Assembly (NCBI RefSeq): GCF_040545475.1
Contig: NZ_JBEPMA010000006.1
Location: 27,349-91,348, forward strand
Length of the DNA stretch: 64,000 nucleotides
Direction: 5' to 3'
Origin: Peptoniphilus_A olsenii
Lineage (GTDB): Bacteria > Bacillota > Clostridia > Tissierellales > Peptoniphilaceae
Shown here: positions 16,876 through 26,565 of the stretch, piece by piece
Layout of the letters: every line of letters begins with the position of its first letter
Position numbering within the stretch: position 1 is the stretch's first letter
The notes under the pieces: model-generated
Seen by the model: the letters and a program-made list of their open reading frames with translations, nothing else
Told to the model about the DNA's origin: nothing
Database searches by the model: none
Program-made: the position numbers and the translations under genes

Positions 16876-18243
16876 TCACCTTCTGAAAAATTCAAATATG
16901 GATCTTTTTAGCACTGGATCAATTAATTTTTCTAGTTCTCTTCTGCTTTCATTTGTGCAGAAAATTACTAATCTATCGCCTTTTTTGATTTCTGTATTTC
17001 CACGTGGTATTACTGCTGAATTATCAAAACGAATTATGCCACCAATTATTATTCCTTCTCCTAAATCTATTTGCGATAATGTCTTTCCTATATATTCGAA
17101 GTCCTCGGGAATTTGTATTTCATAAACTCTTGCTTTGCCTCCAAACATAAAGTTTATTGAAAGTTTCATTCCAAGATTTAGAGATTTTATTATTTCGTTT
17201 GCTACTAAGACTTTTGGATCGATTATTCTGTGTATTTCAAGTGGATCAAGTATTTGCGAATAGTTATTTTCGTTTTGTATGACAATATTATTTTTTATTC
17301 CATGATTTTTTGCCATGAGTCCTAGCACTATATTCAGCTCGTCTGATTCTGTCATGGATATAAATGTTGCTTCTTTGGAGATGCTTTCGTCTATAAATAA
17401 TTTATCATTTTTCAATTTTTTGTTTACTACAAAGGCATTACTATTTTTCGCTCTATATTCTTTTGATTTTTCTCTATCTGGTTCTATTATTTTTAGATTT
17501 ACATTTTTTAGATTGGATATCATCTCATTTACAATGCTATCGCCTGATGCTATTACTACATCTCTATCTATCTTATTTTTTTGCAATTCAAAATGTGTGT
17601 TTTTAAAATTTCTAATATCACGTGATAATCCCATTAAATAAATGAAATCTTCGGATTGTAATATGGTATCTCCATTGGGCACCAAAAGCTCTCCCTCTCT
17701 TAACACTCCAACTACGAGAATTGTTGCTAGGGAACCTATGTCTTTGATTTTCATATTTTCAAATTCTTTGTCATAATCTATCAAGTGACCTGTTACTTCT
17801 ATTTTTCCTCTGCCAAAGTAATCTGCTTGATAATAGTCTGAATGGCCTATTAGTTTTATTAGAAGTTTGGCTGTTTCTAGGCTTTTGTTAAATACATGAA
17901 CTACATTATCAAAAGTTTTCTTTAGATATTTTATTTCATATACGCTCTCAAGTTCATCTAGTCTAAGTACTACTTTTGTGTCTACATCTTTTAGTACAGA
18001 TGCTATGATTATATTTGTCTTATCGCTATCTGTTCCTATTATTATATAGTCATATTTTTCTAGGTCAAATGTTTTTAAAAAGCTGCCGTTTAATACATCT
18101 CCTGTAAATGCTGTAACTTCTTTTGATAAATCTTCGAAGTTTTCTGATACTCTATCTACTATATCTATATCAAAATCGTCAAGTGCCAAAGTGTTGGCAA
18201 TTGTCTTGCCGACCTTACCTGCTCCTATGATTAATATTTTCAA
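16876..18243 (-). CDS. trkA: Trk potassium uptake regulator TrkA, second paralogue
   Basis: A 455-residue cytoplasmic protein with two RCK_N-RCK_C repeats. The first Rossmann turn is intact (GAGKVG near residues 7-12, followed by an acidic strand end). The turn of the second repeat has degenerated to ASGDSI near residue 232, so it probably no longer binds nucleotide normally. It begins with a TTG codon that forms a four-base TTGA overlap with the trkH stop, with GGAG seven bases upstream. It is expected to gate the neighbouring TrkH channel and may form a mixed assembly with the TrkA at 19681-21078. Confidence 0.9.
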   Translation of the reverse strand: MKILIIGAGKVGKTIANTLALDDFDIDIVDRVSENFEDLSKEVTAFTGDVLNGSFLKTFDLEKYDYIIIGTDSDKTNIIIASVLKDVDTKVVLRLDELESVYEIKYLKKTFDNVVHVFNKSLETAKLLIKLIGHSDYYQADYFGRGKIEVTGHLIDYDKEFENMKIKDIGSLATILVVGVLREGELLVPNGDTILQSEDFIYLMGLSRDIRNFKNTHFELQKNKIDRDVVIASGDSIVNEMISNLKNVNLKIIEPDREKSKEYRAKNSNAFVVNKKLKNDKLFIDESISKEATFISMTESDELNIVLGLMAKNHGIKNNIVIQNENNYSQILDPLEIHRIIDPKVLVANEIIKSLNLGMKLSINFMFGGKARVYEIQIPEDFEYIGKTLSQIDLGEGIIIGGIIRFDNSAVIPRGNTEIKKGDRLVIFCTNESRRELEKLIDPVLKRSIFEFFRR

Positions 18244-19691
18244 TTAAATGCTCCTTTTTTTCTATATCTCGGTGCGAATAATCCCATAATAGTGAAAAAT
18301 TCTAATCTCCCAAGTAGCATCAAAATGCTAAAATATATTTTGTAAAAATCGCTATAAAATGCGAAGTTTTTTGTGGGGCCTATATCACCAAATCCCGGCC
18401 CTACATTTGAAAGTGTAGTTGCTACTGACGAAAAGCTTGTCAATATATCTCTACCTGATGATGCGACAATTGCCGTTGAGAAAAGTGCTATTATGAAATA
18501 AATTCCAAGATATGCACTGATTCCCAAAACTATATTATCGTCTACATTTTTGCCATTACTTCTTATTGGCAAAACAGCTTTTGGATGGGTTGCTTTTTTC
18601 ATCTCTCTAGATATTAATTTTAATAATACAGAAATTCTAACTATTTTAACTCCTCCACCTGTAGAGCCTGCACAGCCTCCAAATATCATACATACTAATA
18701 ATAAAAAACGGGAAAAGTTCGGCCAAAGGTCATAATCTGAATTAGCAAAACCCGATGTAGATGATATTGAAGTCACTTGGAATGCTGAATCTCTTAGTGA
18801 TTCTCCAATTGTTCCATAGCCTTCTTTGTAAAGATTTAGTGCAATTGCTATGATTACAAATGCTATAAATATAAACCAAAATTTTATTTCGCTACTCATG
18901 AATATTTCTTTAAACTTTTTCTTAGATAATAGTGCATATACTTGAAAATTAGTGGCACACATAAACATGAACACTGACATTATAATGGGTATAGCATAAC
19001 CACTATAAGACATAAAAGAATCATTTTGGGAAGAGAAACCTCCTGTTCCTACTACTCCAAAAGTATGCACTATGGAATCAAAAAAACTCATGCCAGCAAT
19101 TTTTAAAAATATAAAAAGTATCAAAGTAATAATTAGATAAATAATATAAAGTCGCTGTGAAGATTGTGATATTCTTGATTCAATTTTACCAGAGACTGGT
19201 CCTGGGGATTCTGCTTTATATATTTGAAAACCACCAACTCCTAGCTTTGGCAATAGTCCAACTGTAAAAACCAAAATTCCCATGCCGCCAATCCAATGAG
19301 TTGTTGATCTCCAAAGTATTATGGATTTGGGAAATTCTTCTATTTCACTTATTACTGATGCTCCAGTTGTTGTAAATCCAGAGACAATCTCAAATAGTGA
19401 ATCTATATAAGTCATTGCAGTTCCAATAAAAAGAGGCAGCGCTCCAATTATTGAAACAGCCACCCACGTAACTGTGACAATCATAATCCCATCGGTTGGC
19501 GACAGTGATCTTTTGTCAATTTTTATATTAACGAGTATTAGTCCTATAATTATTGCCAATGCCATAGATATTATAAAACCACGCGCTGAACCATCATCAT
19601 ATACTAAGCCAAGTATAAGTGATGGAATCATGAAAGCTGTTTCTATAATCAAAATTAATCCTAATATTTTTGAAATTAATTTATGATTCAT
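18240..19691 (-). CDS. trkH: Trk potassium uptake transporter, membrane subunit TrkH
   Basis: A 483-residue membrane protein of the TrkH/KtrB superfamily with repeated M1-P-M2 units. Pore-type segments include FTTTGAS near residue 104 and GTGGFSSQ, and later SSTSGFANSD and TTLSNVGPGFG. K+ enters through these filters, gated by TrkA on the cytoplasmic face. The start overlaps trkA (19681-21078) by 11 bases, and its end overlaps the second trkA by 4 bases, so the three are translationally coupled. An ATG with AGGGG upstream supports the start. Confidence 0.94.
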   Translation of the reverse strand: MNHKLISKILGLILIIETAFMIPSLILGLVYDDGSARGFIISMALAIIIGLILVNIKIDKRSLSPTDGIMIVTVTWVAVSIIGALPLFIGTAMTYIDSLFEIVSGFTTTGASVISEIEEFPKSIILWRSTTHWIGGMGILVFTVGLLPKLGVGGFQIYKAESPGPVSGKIESRISQSSQRLYIIYLIITLILFIFLKIAGMSFFDSIVHTFGVVGTGGFSSQNDSFMSYSGYAIPIIMSVFMFMCATNFQVYALLSKKKFKEIFMSSEIKFWFIFIAFVIIAIALNLYKEGYGTIGESLRDSAFQVTSISSTSGFANSDYDLWPNFSRFLLLVCMIFGGCAGSTGGGVKIVRISVLLKLISREMKKATHPKAVLPIRSNGKNVDDNIVLGISAYLGIYFIIALFSTAIVASSGRDILTSFSSVATTLSNVGPGFGDIGPTKNFAFYSDFYKIYFSILMLLGRLEFFTIMGLFAPRYRKKGAFN

Positions 19692-21078
19692 TAAAACCCC
19701 TACTTCTTATTGTATTTATGGCATTAGATATTCTGCCTTCTGAGTAAAATATTTTCTTCATTTTTACAACTTGTTCGTGTTTTGAAAATACTATTATCCT
19801 GTCATCTTCTTTGAGTTCGGTTGAACCATTTGGCACTATCATTTCCATATTTCGAACTATTGCTATTATTAAAATCCCTTCAGGAAGTTTTAATTCTTTC
19901 AATGTCTTGCCGCATACCACATGCTTTTTCTTGATAATAAGTTCGACTCCTTCAACTTGACCATTTAAAAATAAGTTAAGTGAAATGGAATCTTTTCCTC
20001 TAATTTCTTTTAGCATTTCTGCTGCTGTTATATAAGATGTATTAAATACACAATCTATATTTAGCTTATCCAAAACTTTATCATAATTAGTTCTAGATAT
20101 TTTGGCAACAGATTTATATATTCCACTTTGTTTTGCAACAAGTGACATAAGTAGATTTACTTCATCTATTCCAGTTGCTGCCAAAAACGAATCATAGCTG
20201 TGAATCATCTCTTCTTCTAATAGCGAAATATCAGTTCCATCGCCATTTATTATTTGAGCCTCTGGCACAAGTTCTTTTAGCATCATGCAGCGTTTTTTAT
20301 TTATTTCTATTATTGTCACATTGACATTTTCTTTTAAAAGCAAAAGTGCTACATAAAGCCCGGTCTTGCCACCGCCCAGTATCATGGTATTCTTGAGGTG
20401 TTTTGCCTTTTCTACTCCTGTATGAATTTTATCAAATTCTTCAATTGTTCTAGACCTGCCCGCAAGTATTATGTTGTCATTTTCCATTAAAACTGTCTTG
20501 CCATTTGGTATAATTGCCTCACCTTCACGAGATATTGCGGCAATTAATAGTCCATTTATGCGTTCTATTTCCATTATTTTTTTGCCGACAAAACTCTCGT
20601 CTTTTCCTATATTAAATTCTACAAGGGAAACTCTTCCTCCAGCAAATTCGTCTGAGTATAACTGATATCTTTTGAGTAGATATTTAACTATGGATTTTGC
20701 TGTTGCATGATCTGGATTTATTATTTTATCTATATTAAGTTCATCTCCAATAAATTTAAGATGCCTTCTATATTCAGGATCACGAACTCTTGCTATAGCA
20801 AATTTTGCACCCATCTTCTTTGACATGGTACACAAAATTACATTTGCTTCATCATTGGTAGTTGTAGCTATAACATAATCGTAGTCTTCAAGCCCAATCT
20901 CTTCTAATACAGCAAAATCTAATGCATTTGCATTTATACTCATCACGTCAAGTGATGTGGTTATATTTTCAATTACATCTTTATCGTAGTCGACAACCGT
21001 AACTTCATAGTCTTCATCTATAAGTGCAGATGCAAGTCTATGTCCAAGTTTGCCAACTCCCACAACTAATGCTTTCAT
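19681..21078 (-). CDS. trkA: Trk potassium uptake regulator TrkA, first paralogue
   Basis: A 465-residue protein with two RCK_N-RCK_C repeats. Both Rossmann turns are intact: GVGKLG near residues 7-12 and GGGKTG near residue 230, each followed by an acidic residue at the end of the second strand (VDYDKD; IEINKK), as needed for NAD(H) or nucleotide binding. The start is ATG behind an excellent TTAGGAGG. It precedes trkH with an 11-base overlap, and the CDF exporter gene ends 8 bases upstream. Compared with the paralogue at 16876-18243, this copy looks like the conventional ligand-binding subunit. Confidence 0.93.
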   Translation of the reverse strand: MKALVVGVGKLGHRLASALIDEDYEVTVVDYDKDVIENITTSLDVMSINANALDFAVLEEIGLEDYDYVIATTTNDEANVILCTMSKKMGAKFAIARVRDPEYRRHLKFIGDELNIDKIINPDHATAKSIVKYLLKRYQLYSDEFAGGRVSLVEFNIGKDESFVGKKIMEIERINGLLIAAISREGEAIIPNGKTVLMENDNIILAGRSRTIEEFDKIHTGVEKAKHLKNTMILGGGKTGLYVALLLLKENVNVTIIEINKKRCMMLKELVPEAQIINGDGTDISLLEEEMIHSYDSFLAATGIDEVNLLMSLVAKQSGIYKSVAKISRTNYDKVLDKLNIDCVFNTSYITAAEMLKEIRGKDSISLNLFLNGQVEGVELIIKKKHVVCGKTLKELKLPEGILIIAIVRNMEMIVPNGSTELKEDDRIIVFSKHEQVVKMKKIFYSEGRISNAINTIRSRGFNES

Positions 21079-21086
21079 AGTTCCTC

Positions 21087-22235
21087 CTAAAAAATCGGAT
21101 CTAATATTATACAGAATTTATAATTTGGATAAATCTTTTCTAATTTTTCTTCTAAACTTGTTTTTAGTTTTTGCGTTTCCTCTCTCGTTGTCAAGCTTTC
21201 AGCATTGTAGTCTACATCAATATAAAATTTATTATCATCAAGAACTATATCATGACAAGAATAAATATTTAGACTTTCCCTTATAATCTTGCTAAGTTCT
21301 TTTTCAACATCATTTATTATATCGGCACTACTTCCAAGTGGATCTGGGTGTATGATAAGTTTTATATCTAAAAGCTCAGATACTTCTCGTTCTACTTTAT
21401 CTACAATATTGTGCACTTCTTCTAATGTCATATCATATGCCAATGCTGCATCTATTATAACGATTATATTTTCTGGTCCAAAATCTGTCACCATAATATT
21501 GTGCACATTTGTTATACCTTCATAACTAGCCACTTTAGATTTGATTTCATGCTTTATATCTCTTGGTAACCCTCTGCCAAGTATTATAGATATGGTTTCA
21601 TTTATTAAATCGAGAGCCGTATACAAAATAAATAATGCAACTACAACTCCCACATATCCATCTAATGTTAGATTAAATAATTTCTCTATAGCTATTGATA
21701 TAAGCACAACCCCAGTTATTATAGAATCACTAAGCGAGTCTTTTTCCAATGCCTTAAGTGTGCCAGATTCTATAGCATCACTTACATTTTTATACAAATT
21801 TGCCTGCCACAATTTTAAAATAACTGTAAATATTAAAATTGCCACAGTATAAGATGGGTAACTAATTGGCACAGGAGATATTATCCTATTAATTGAAGCC
21901 CTCAAAAATTGAAAACCTACAGTCAATATTATCCCGCTTACTACAAGTGATATTAAATATTCGAATCTACCATGCCCATAAGGATGTGAGCTGTCACGTG
22001 GTTTTGAGGCAAGTTTTATACCTATAATTGAAATTATAGAACTGGCACAATCGGTGATATTATTTACTGCATCTGATAGTATTGAAATTGAACCCGTAAA
22101 AATATAAAGCAGTACTTTTACAGCTGCAGCAATAAGGTTTGAAATAAGGCCAAGAGTTGAGGTTTCTTTTGAAACTTTTTCTCTATTGTATCCATCTTTT
22201 TCTTTGCCTCTTTTTAAAATTAATTTCCAGAACAT
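21087..22235 (-). CDS. Cation diffusion facilitator (CDF) metal efflux transporter
   Basis: A 382-residue protein with six membrane segments in the first 220 residues and a cytoplasmic C-terminal domain. Likely transport-site residues are in DAVNNITD (second segment) and DSLSD (fifth segment), with HPYGHGR between segments two and three, as in FieF/MntE-type exporters of Zn, Fe or Mn. The C-terminal part is longer than usual (about 160 residues) and may hold a second ferredoxin-like unit. Start ATG follows AGGAAGG. It ends 8 bases before trkA, so it probably leads the Trk unit. A palindrome upstream at 22368-22392 may regulate it. Confidence 0.9.
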   Translation of the reverse strand: MFWKLILKRGKEKDGYNREKVSKETSTLGLISNLIAAAVKVLLYIFTGSISILSDAVNNITDCASSIISIIGIKLASKPRDSSHPYGHGRFEYLISLVVSGIILTVGFQFLRASINRIISPVPISYPSYTVAILIFTVILKLWQANLYKNVSDAIESGTLKALEKDSLSDSIITGVVLISIAIEKLFNLTLDGYVGVVVALFILYTALDLINETISIILGRGLPRDIKHEIKSKVASYEGITNVHNIMVTDFGPENIIVIIDAALAYDMTLEEVHNIVDKVEREVSELLDIKLIIHPDPLGSSADIINDVEKELSKIIRESLNIYSCHDIVLDDNKFYIDVDYNAESLTTREETQKLKTSLEEKLEKIYPNYKFCIILDPIF

Positions 22236-22367
22236 TTTTACCTTCCTAAATATTTTAAAATTTATTAGTTGAAATAATACTTCTTTTTCTTTAACGATTA
22301 TACATTATTAAAAAATTCTTATAATAAGGGTTTCAATTTTTAGTATTGATATTTTCTTTGTTGAAAT

Positions 22368-22392
22368 TTTAGAATCGTATACTTATTCTAAA
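22368..22392 (-). promoter_or_regulatory. Perfect inverted repeat upstream of the CDF-trk unit
   Basis: Arms TTTAGAAT (22368-22375) and ATTCTAAA (22385-22392) are separated by nine bases that contain the palindrome GTATAC. It is about 130 bases upstream of the CDF start, with a TATAAT-type -10 nearer the gene (ATGTATAATCG on the minus strand). It looks like a dimer-binding operator; a metal-responsive repressor is the obvious guess. No matching consensus is known to me. Confidence 0.4.
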
Positions 22393-22440
22393 AAACTCAT
22401 CCTGTTTCATTTATTATAGCATTGATAAAATGAGAATAAA

Positions 22441-22477
22441 AGGAAAAGAGACTTTCCCATAATTTTGAGAAAGTCTC
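22441..22477 (-). terminator. Intrinsic terminator downstream of the AI-2E family gene
   Basis: Minus-strand arms GAGACTTTC and GAAAGTCTC, then TTTTCCTTTTATT. It lies about 60 bases after the stop codon. Confidence 0.8.
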
Positions 22478-22532
22478 GCAATATTTTATACTAATTTTTA
22501 ATTGAAATGGTTACAAGTATAAAATTATTAAA

Positions 22533-23729
22533 TTAGATTTTTTTCATGTGTAGATTTATATTTTTTCCATTTATTTTATACTCAGTATATTCTCTTAAAA
22601 TTGCATATATCGTAGACACAAGAGGAATAAAAATCCACATACCAACTACTCCAAAAAGTGAACCGCCAACTGTAATAGCAATTAGTGTCCAAAGTGATGG
22701 CAATCCAACATTGTTCCCAACAAGTCTAGGATAGACAATATTTGACTCAACTTGTTGCAAAATAATAATGAGTATAACAAATGCAACAGCCTTGGCAGGT
22801 TCTTCTAACACAATTAATATAAATCCCATAGCAGCACCAATAAATGGCCCTACAACTGGAACTAAATCAGTAACACCCACTATAACCCCAAGAGTTGCTG
22901 CATTTGGAAATCGCAGTATAAATGAAAATATTGAAGTCGCCACTCCAATAAAAAATGCCACTGTAAGTTGCCCTTTTATAAAACCAAAAAAGTTTTCGTG
23001 CACGAGATGTGCAACATGAAGAGTTTTGTGTGCAATATTTTCACTGAAAAATGAATAAACAAGCCTTTCTCCTTGATAAGAAAGTCTTTCTTTATCTGCC
23101 AAAATATAAATGGATGTTATCATAGAAAGAGCAAAAGTGACAAGCCCACCAACTATACTTGTGGCTGTACTTATGGCACTACCTACAAAATTAGATGCAT
23201 TTTTGGTTGATAAAAAAGATTCGACTTCTTTAAATGCCTTTTGCCAACTTAAATTATTGTATTCTGTCTGCATTGCATCTGAATATTTATTTATATATGG
23301 AATTTGACGTGATTTATCTATTACTGCTTGTACAAATGTTGGAAGTGATTCTTCTAACCCTTTAAAAGACTTAATCAATTGTGGCAAAATAATTCCAATA
23401 ATTATTGCTATTGCCAAAATAATAAGAACAAAAGACAAAAGTATGGATAGAGTCCTCTTATATTTTTGAAACTTTTTGTTTTCTATCTTGTCAAAAAATC
23501 TTCTTTCAATTGAATTTAGAGGTATTTTCATTATAAAAGCTATCACAGCACCTATGATAAATGGTGTCAAAATACCAAGTATTCTAAGAAATCCACTTCC
23601 TATGCTTCTAGAATTTAGAAATAAATACATGACAAAAAGCAGAGCTAATCCAGTGATAAATATCTTTTTATATACATCTGTCTTAAAATAAATTTTACCT
23701 AGAAATTTGTCGTTTGGTTCTCTTTGCAC
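22533..23729 (-). CDS. AI-2E family transporter (PerM/YtvI-like membrane protein)
   Basis: A 398-residue protein with about eight hydrophobic segments. It has the family's long central cytoplasmic or periplasmic region and the conserved C-terminal stretch with LVPVVGPFIGA and QQVESNIVYPRLVG. The family includes putative autoinducer-2 exporters and Na+/H+ antiporter-like proteins; the substrate here is not inferable. A GTG start is used with GGTAGG upstream. It begins 7 bases after the preceding hypothetical gene and ends at a terminator, so it is the last gene of a 26.6-22.5 kb minus-strand unit. Confidence 0.88.
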   Translation of the reverse strand: MQREPNDKFLGKIYFKTDVYKKIFITGLALLFVMYLFLNSRSIGSGFLRILGILTPFIIGAVIAFIMKIPLNSIERRFFDKIENKKFQKYKRTLSILLSFVLIILAIAIIIGIILPQLIKSFKGLEESLPTFVQAVIDKSRQIPYINKYSDAMQTEYNNLSWQKAFKEVESFLSTKNASNFVGSAISTATSIVGGLVTFALSMITSIYILADKERLSYQGERLVYSFFSENIAHKTLHVAHLVHENFFGFIKGQLTVAFFIGVATSIFSFILRFPNAATLGVIVGVTDLVPVVGPFIGAAMGFILIVLEEPAKAVAFVILIIILQQVESNIVYPRLVGNNVGLPSLWTLIAITVGGSLFGVVGMWIFIPLVSTIYAILREYTEYKINGKNINLHMKKI

Positions 23730-23736
23730 TATTTAC

Positions 23737-24201
23737 CTACCTCAAAAATTTGTCCATAAGATTTATATACTCTTCAATAAATTCATCTTTTGTAGAATCA
23801 TCATTTAACAAAGACAGTCTACTATATTTTAAAAATAATTCTATATGTTTTTTAAAAAACTCAAAAGAATTGATGGTAAAATCTTTGTTTTTTAGCATTC
23901 TAGGTAGATGATTTTCTTTTAACACAATTGATTGTTCGCTTGGCTCATCAATATTTTCATGCATTTCAAAAATTATATCAAAATCAACATTTGAATCTTT
24001 TCTATCTTTTTTCTTATATGAAATTTCAATTTGTCTCTTTTTCTCACTATTATCTTTTGAATTAATTGGCAATAAAAATCTGCTTGGACTCAATGCCAAC
24101 ATATTGCCAGAATCCTCTTCTTTAGTGAACACAATTTTTCCACTATTTGCATATTTTTCTAATTGTTTTTTTCTTTGAGACATATTCGATTTATCTTTCA
24201 T
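23737..24201 (-). CDS. Hypothetical protein, highly charged
   Basis: A 154-residue soluble protein rich in Lys, Asp, Glu and Ser. It has an N-terminal basic stretch (SQRKKQLEKYANSGKIVF), a beta-rich middle and a C-terminal helical part (DEFIEEYINLMDKFL). I do not recognise the family. The gene is well supported: AAAGGTG precedes the ATG, the next gene upstream ends 17 bases away, and the AI-2E gene starts 7 bases downstream. Its place in the chain suggests a small cytoplasmic accessory protein, but no function can be drawn. Confidence 0.72.
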   Translation of the reverse strand: MKDKSNMSQRKKQLEKYANSGKIVFTKEEDSGNMLALSPSRFLLPINSKDNSEKKRQIEISYKKKDRKDSNVDFDIIFEMHENIDEPSEQSIVLKENHLPRMLKNKDFTINSFEFFKKHIELFLKYSRLSLLNDDSTKDEFIEEYINLMDKFLR

Positions 24202-24218
24202 AAAATCACCTTTTAAAT

Positions 24219-25085
24219 TTAGAAACCTCTGAGCACATCTGGCCTAAAAGTTTTCTTTTTCAAAGTTGTGTCGATTGCATTTATCAAAGACTCTTTATCT
24301 TCATTCAAAGTACCTGCCAATAAAATATAATTGGAAGCATGATTTGATCTAAAAACAGTACCAGGAGAATCTACATTTTCCAAGAAAATCTTCATTTCTT
24401 CTAAAATTTGACCTGCATCTGGCATTTCAAATTTACCAGAAAGATAATCTTCATATATTGGTGCATTTTTATAAATTCTCATTGTCAAATATCCTAAATA
24501 ATCAGGATTTGTATCTGATATAAGTTTAGCCGTACCTATTGCATTATCACGCATGCCTTCTACTCCACCAAGGCCTGCTATTATTGTAATAGAAGAAGTA
24601 AAACCAACTTCTTTTACTTTTTTCATAGCAGTAACATATTCCTCGTAGGTAACACCTTTTTGTATTTCTTTTAAAAGTTTTCTATCTCCAGTTTCAAAAC
24701 CAATATATAACATCTCAAGCCCGTTATCGCGTAAGGCTTGTAGCTCTTCAATTGATTTTCTATTGATGTCTTGTGCTGTAGCATAGGAAGAAACTCTCTT
24801 GACATTTGGAAAATACTTTTTAATAGTTTTCAAAATTTCTATCAAATCTTCAGTTTTTAGAACAAGAGCATCCCCATCTGCCAAGAATATTCTTTCAAAA
24901 TAATTTCCATAACTTGACATCTCTTCTAAGTCTTTTTTTATATCTTCAAGTTTTCTTATTCTAAAATTGTCATCTTTATACATATAACAAAAAGTACATG
25001 AATTATGTGAACAACCAACTGTAGCTTGAATAATTAAAGATCTAGCTTCAGAAGGCGGTCTAAATACATTTCCGTAGTATTGCAT
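24219..25085 (-). CDS. Radical SAM protein (Elp3/MiaB-type barrel, unassigned)
   Basis: A 288-residue protein whose N-terminal cluster motif is C-x4-C-x2-C (CSHNSCTFC near residues 24-32) instead of the common C-x3-C-x2-C. GDALVL, EMLYIGFETGD and ITIIAGLGG follow in the order expected for the radical SAM barrel. Proteins of this shape are annotated as generic radical SAM or coproporphyrinogen oxidase-like; there is no extra cluster or B12 domain. Start ATG lies four bases after GGGGAG. It is 19 bases downstream of the nicotinate phosphoribosyltransferase gene, so they are likely cotranscribed. Confidence 0.83.
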   Translation of the reverse strand: MQYYGNVFRPPSEARSLIIQATVGCSHNSCTFCYMYKDDNFRIRKLEDIKKDLEEMSSYGNYFERIFLADGDALVLKTEDLIEILKTIKKYFPNVKRVSSYATAQDINRKSIEELQALRDNGLEMLYIGFETGDRKLLKEIQKGVTYEEYVTAMKKVKEVGFTSSITIIAGLGGVEGMRDNAIGTAKLISDTNPDYLGYLTMRIYKNAPIYEDYLSGKFEMPDAGQILEEMKIFLENVDSPGTVFRSNHASNYILLAGTLNEDKESLINAIDTTLKKKTFRPDVLRGF

Positions 25086-25104
25086 ATTTCTCCCCTTTTC
25101 TATA

Positions 25105-26565
25105 TTATTTAAATCTCTTGCCGTGTTTTTTTAATAAAGTATTTTTAAGGTTCCAAAGATCGGGTGATAAATCCACAATATATTGATTTGGATTATCTAT
25201 TCTTGTAGTTTCATCCCATAAAGTCTCTAATTGGTCTTTTGTTCTTTGGCGAATTTCCTCTAATTTTGGAAGTTCGTAAACAAGTTCTCCTCTATCATAA
25301 ATTTGTACAAGAACTTTCTCTACACGGTAATTAGTAAGAGTTTTTCGTTTCCAGGTATAAACTGGATGGAAGATTTCATAGTCATCTTCTGGTATGATTT
25401 CATCTTTTAATGCTACGACATCTGCCATCGCTTTATTGTTATCTTTGTCATAGAATCTGTAAAGTTCTTTAAAACCAGGCGTTGTGATTTTGGCTACATT
25501 TTCAGAAATCTTAATTTTCGGAATAATATCTCCATTCTCGTTCACAACTGCTGTAAGTTTATACACACCTCCAAAAACTGGAGATGATTTTGAAGTTATA
25601 AGACGCTCTCCTACTCCAAAGGAGTCAATCTTAGCTCCTTGATTTAAAATATTTCTTATAGTATATTCATCTAATGAATTAGAAGCCATTATTTGTGCGT
25701 CAGGATAGCCTGCATCATCTAACATTTTTCTTGCAATATTTGAAAGATAAGTCAAGTCCCCTGAATCAATTCTAATCCCTTTTGGTCTAAATCCTCTTGG
25801 CACTACTTCTTCATTAAAAACTTTAATTGCATTTGGAATTCCTTCACGCAAAGTATCATAAGTGTCAACCAAAAGTAAACAATTATCTGGATAAACTCTA
25901 GCAAAAGCTCTAAAAGCTTCAAGCTCAGTATCAAACATTTGTACCCATGAATGTGCCATAGTTCCCATTGAAGGCACACCAAACATTTTGTCGGATAAAG
26001 TATTTGCAGTACCTGCACAACCACCAATATAAGCAGCTCTTGCTCCTAAATTTGCACCAGAATAACCTTGTGCTCTTCTTGAGCCAAATTCAACAACTGG
26101 TCTGTCACCTGCTTGTCGAACAATTCGTGCAGCTTTTGTGGCTATCATGGATTGATGATTTATAGTAAGAAGTATCATTGTTTCAAGCATTTGTGCCTGA
26201 ACTGCAGGCCCTTTAACAATAAGTAGTGGTTCACCTGGAAAGGCTAGAGTACCTTCTGGCATTGCCCAAACATCACATTCAAATTTAAAGTCTCTTAAAT
26301 ATTCTAAGAATTCATCTGCAAATATATTTTTATTTCTTAAAAATTCAATATCCTCTTCAGAAAAATGAAGGCTCTCCATATATTCAATTAATTGTTCAAG
26401 CCCTGCAATGATAGTATATTCACCATCGTCAGGAACTGCTCTAAAAAACATGTCAAAAACAACTTCGACATCTTTCATGCCCTCTTCGAAGAAACCATTT
26501 GCCATAGTGAGTTCATAGAAATCAACAAGCAAAGTGAAGTTCTTCTTTATATTATATTTTTTCAT
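25105..26565 (-). CDS. pncB: Nicotinate phosphoribosyltransferase
   Basis: A 486-residue enzyme that joins nicotinate to PRPP in NAD salvage. Visible features are the N-terminal LLVDFYELTMANGF, the catalytic-histidine region SMGTMAHSWVQ, the FGSRRAQG loop and the IRIDSGDL stretch (phosphate binding) near residue 270. The length fits the long bacterial type. ATG at 26565 is preceded by AAGGAG with a six-base gap; an in-frame TTG at 26586 is upstream of that site. It heads the 26.6-22.5 kb minus-strand set. Repeat block V lies upstream. Confidence 0.94.
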   Translation of the reverse strand: MKKYNIKKNFTLLVDFYELTMANGFFEEGMKDVEVVFDMFFRAVPDDGEYTIIAGLEQLIEYMESLHFSEEDIEFLRNKNIFADEFLEYLRDFKFECDVWAMPEGTLAFPGEPLLIVKGPAVQAQMLETMILLTINHQSMIATKAARIVRQAGDRPVVEFGSRRAQGYSGANLGARAAYIGGCAGTANTLSDKMFGVPSMGTMAHSWVQMFDTELEAFRAFARVYPDNCLLLVDTYDTLREGIPNAIKVFNEEVVPRGFRPKGIRIDSGDLTYLSNIARKMLDDAGYPDAQIMASNSLDEYTIRNILNQGAKIDSFGVGERLITSKSSPVFGGVYKLTAVVNENGDIIPKIKISENVAKITTPGFKELYRFYDKDNNKAMADVVALKDEIIPEDDYEIFHPVYTWKRKTLTNYRVEKVLVQIYDRGELVYELPKLEEIRQRTKDQLETLWDETTRIDNPNQYIVDLSPDLWNLKNTLLKKHGKRFK

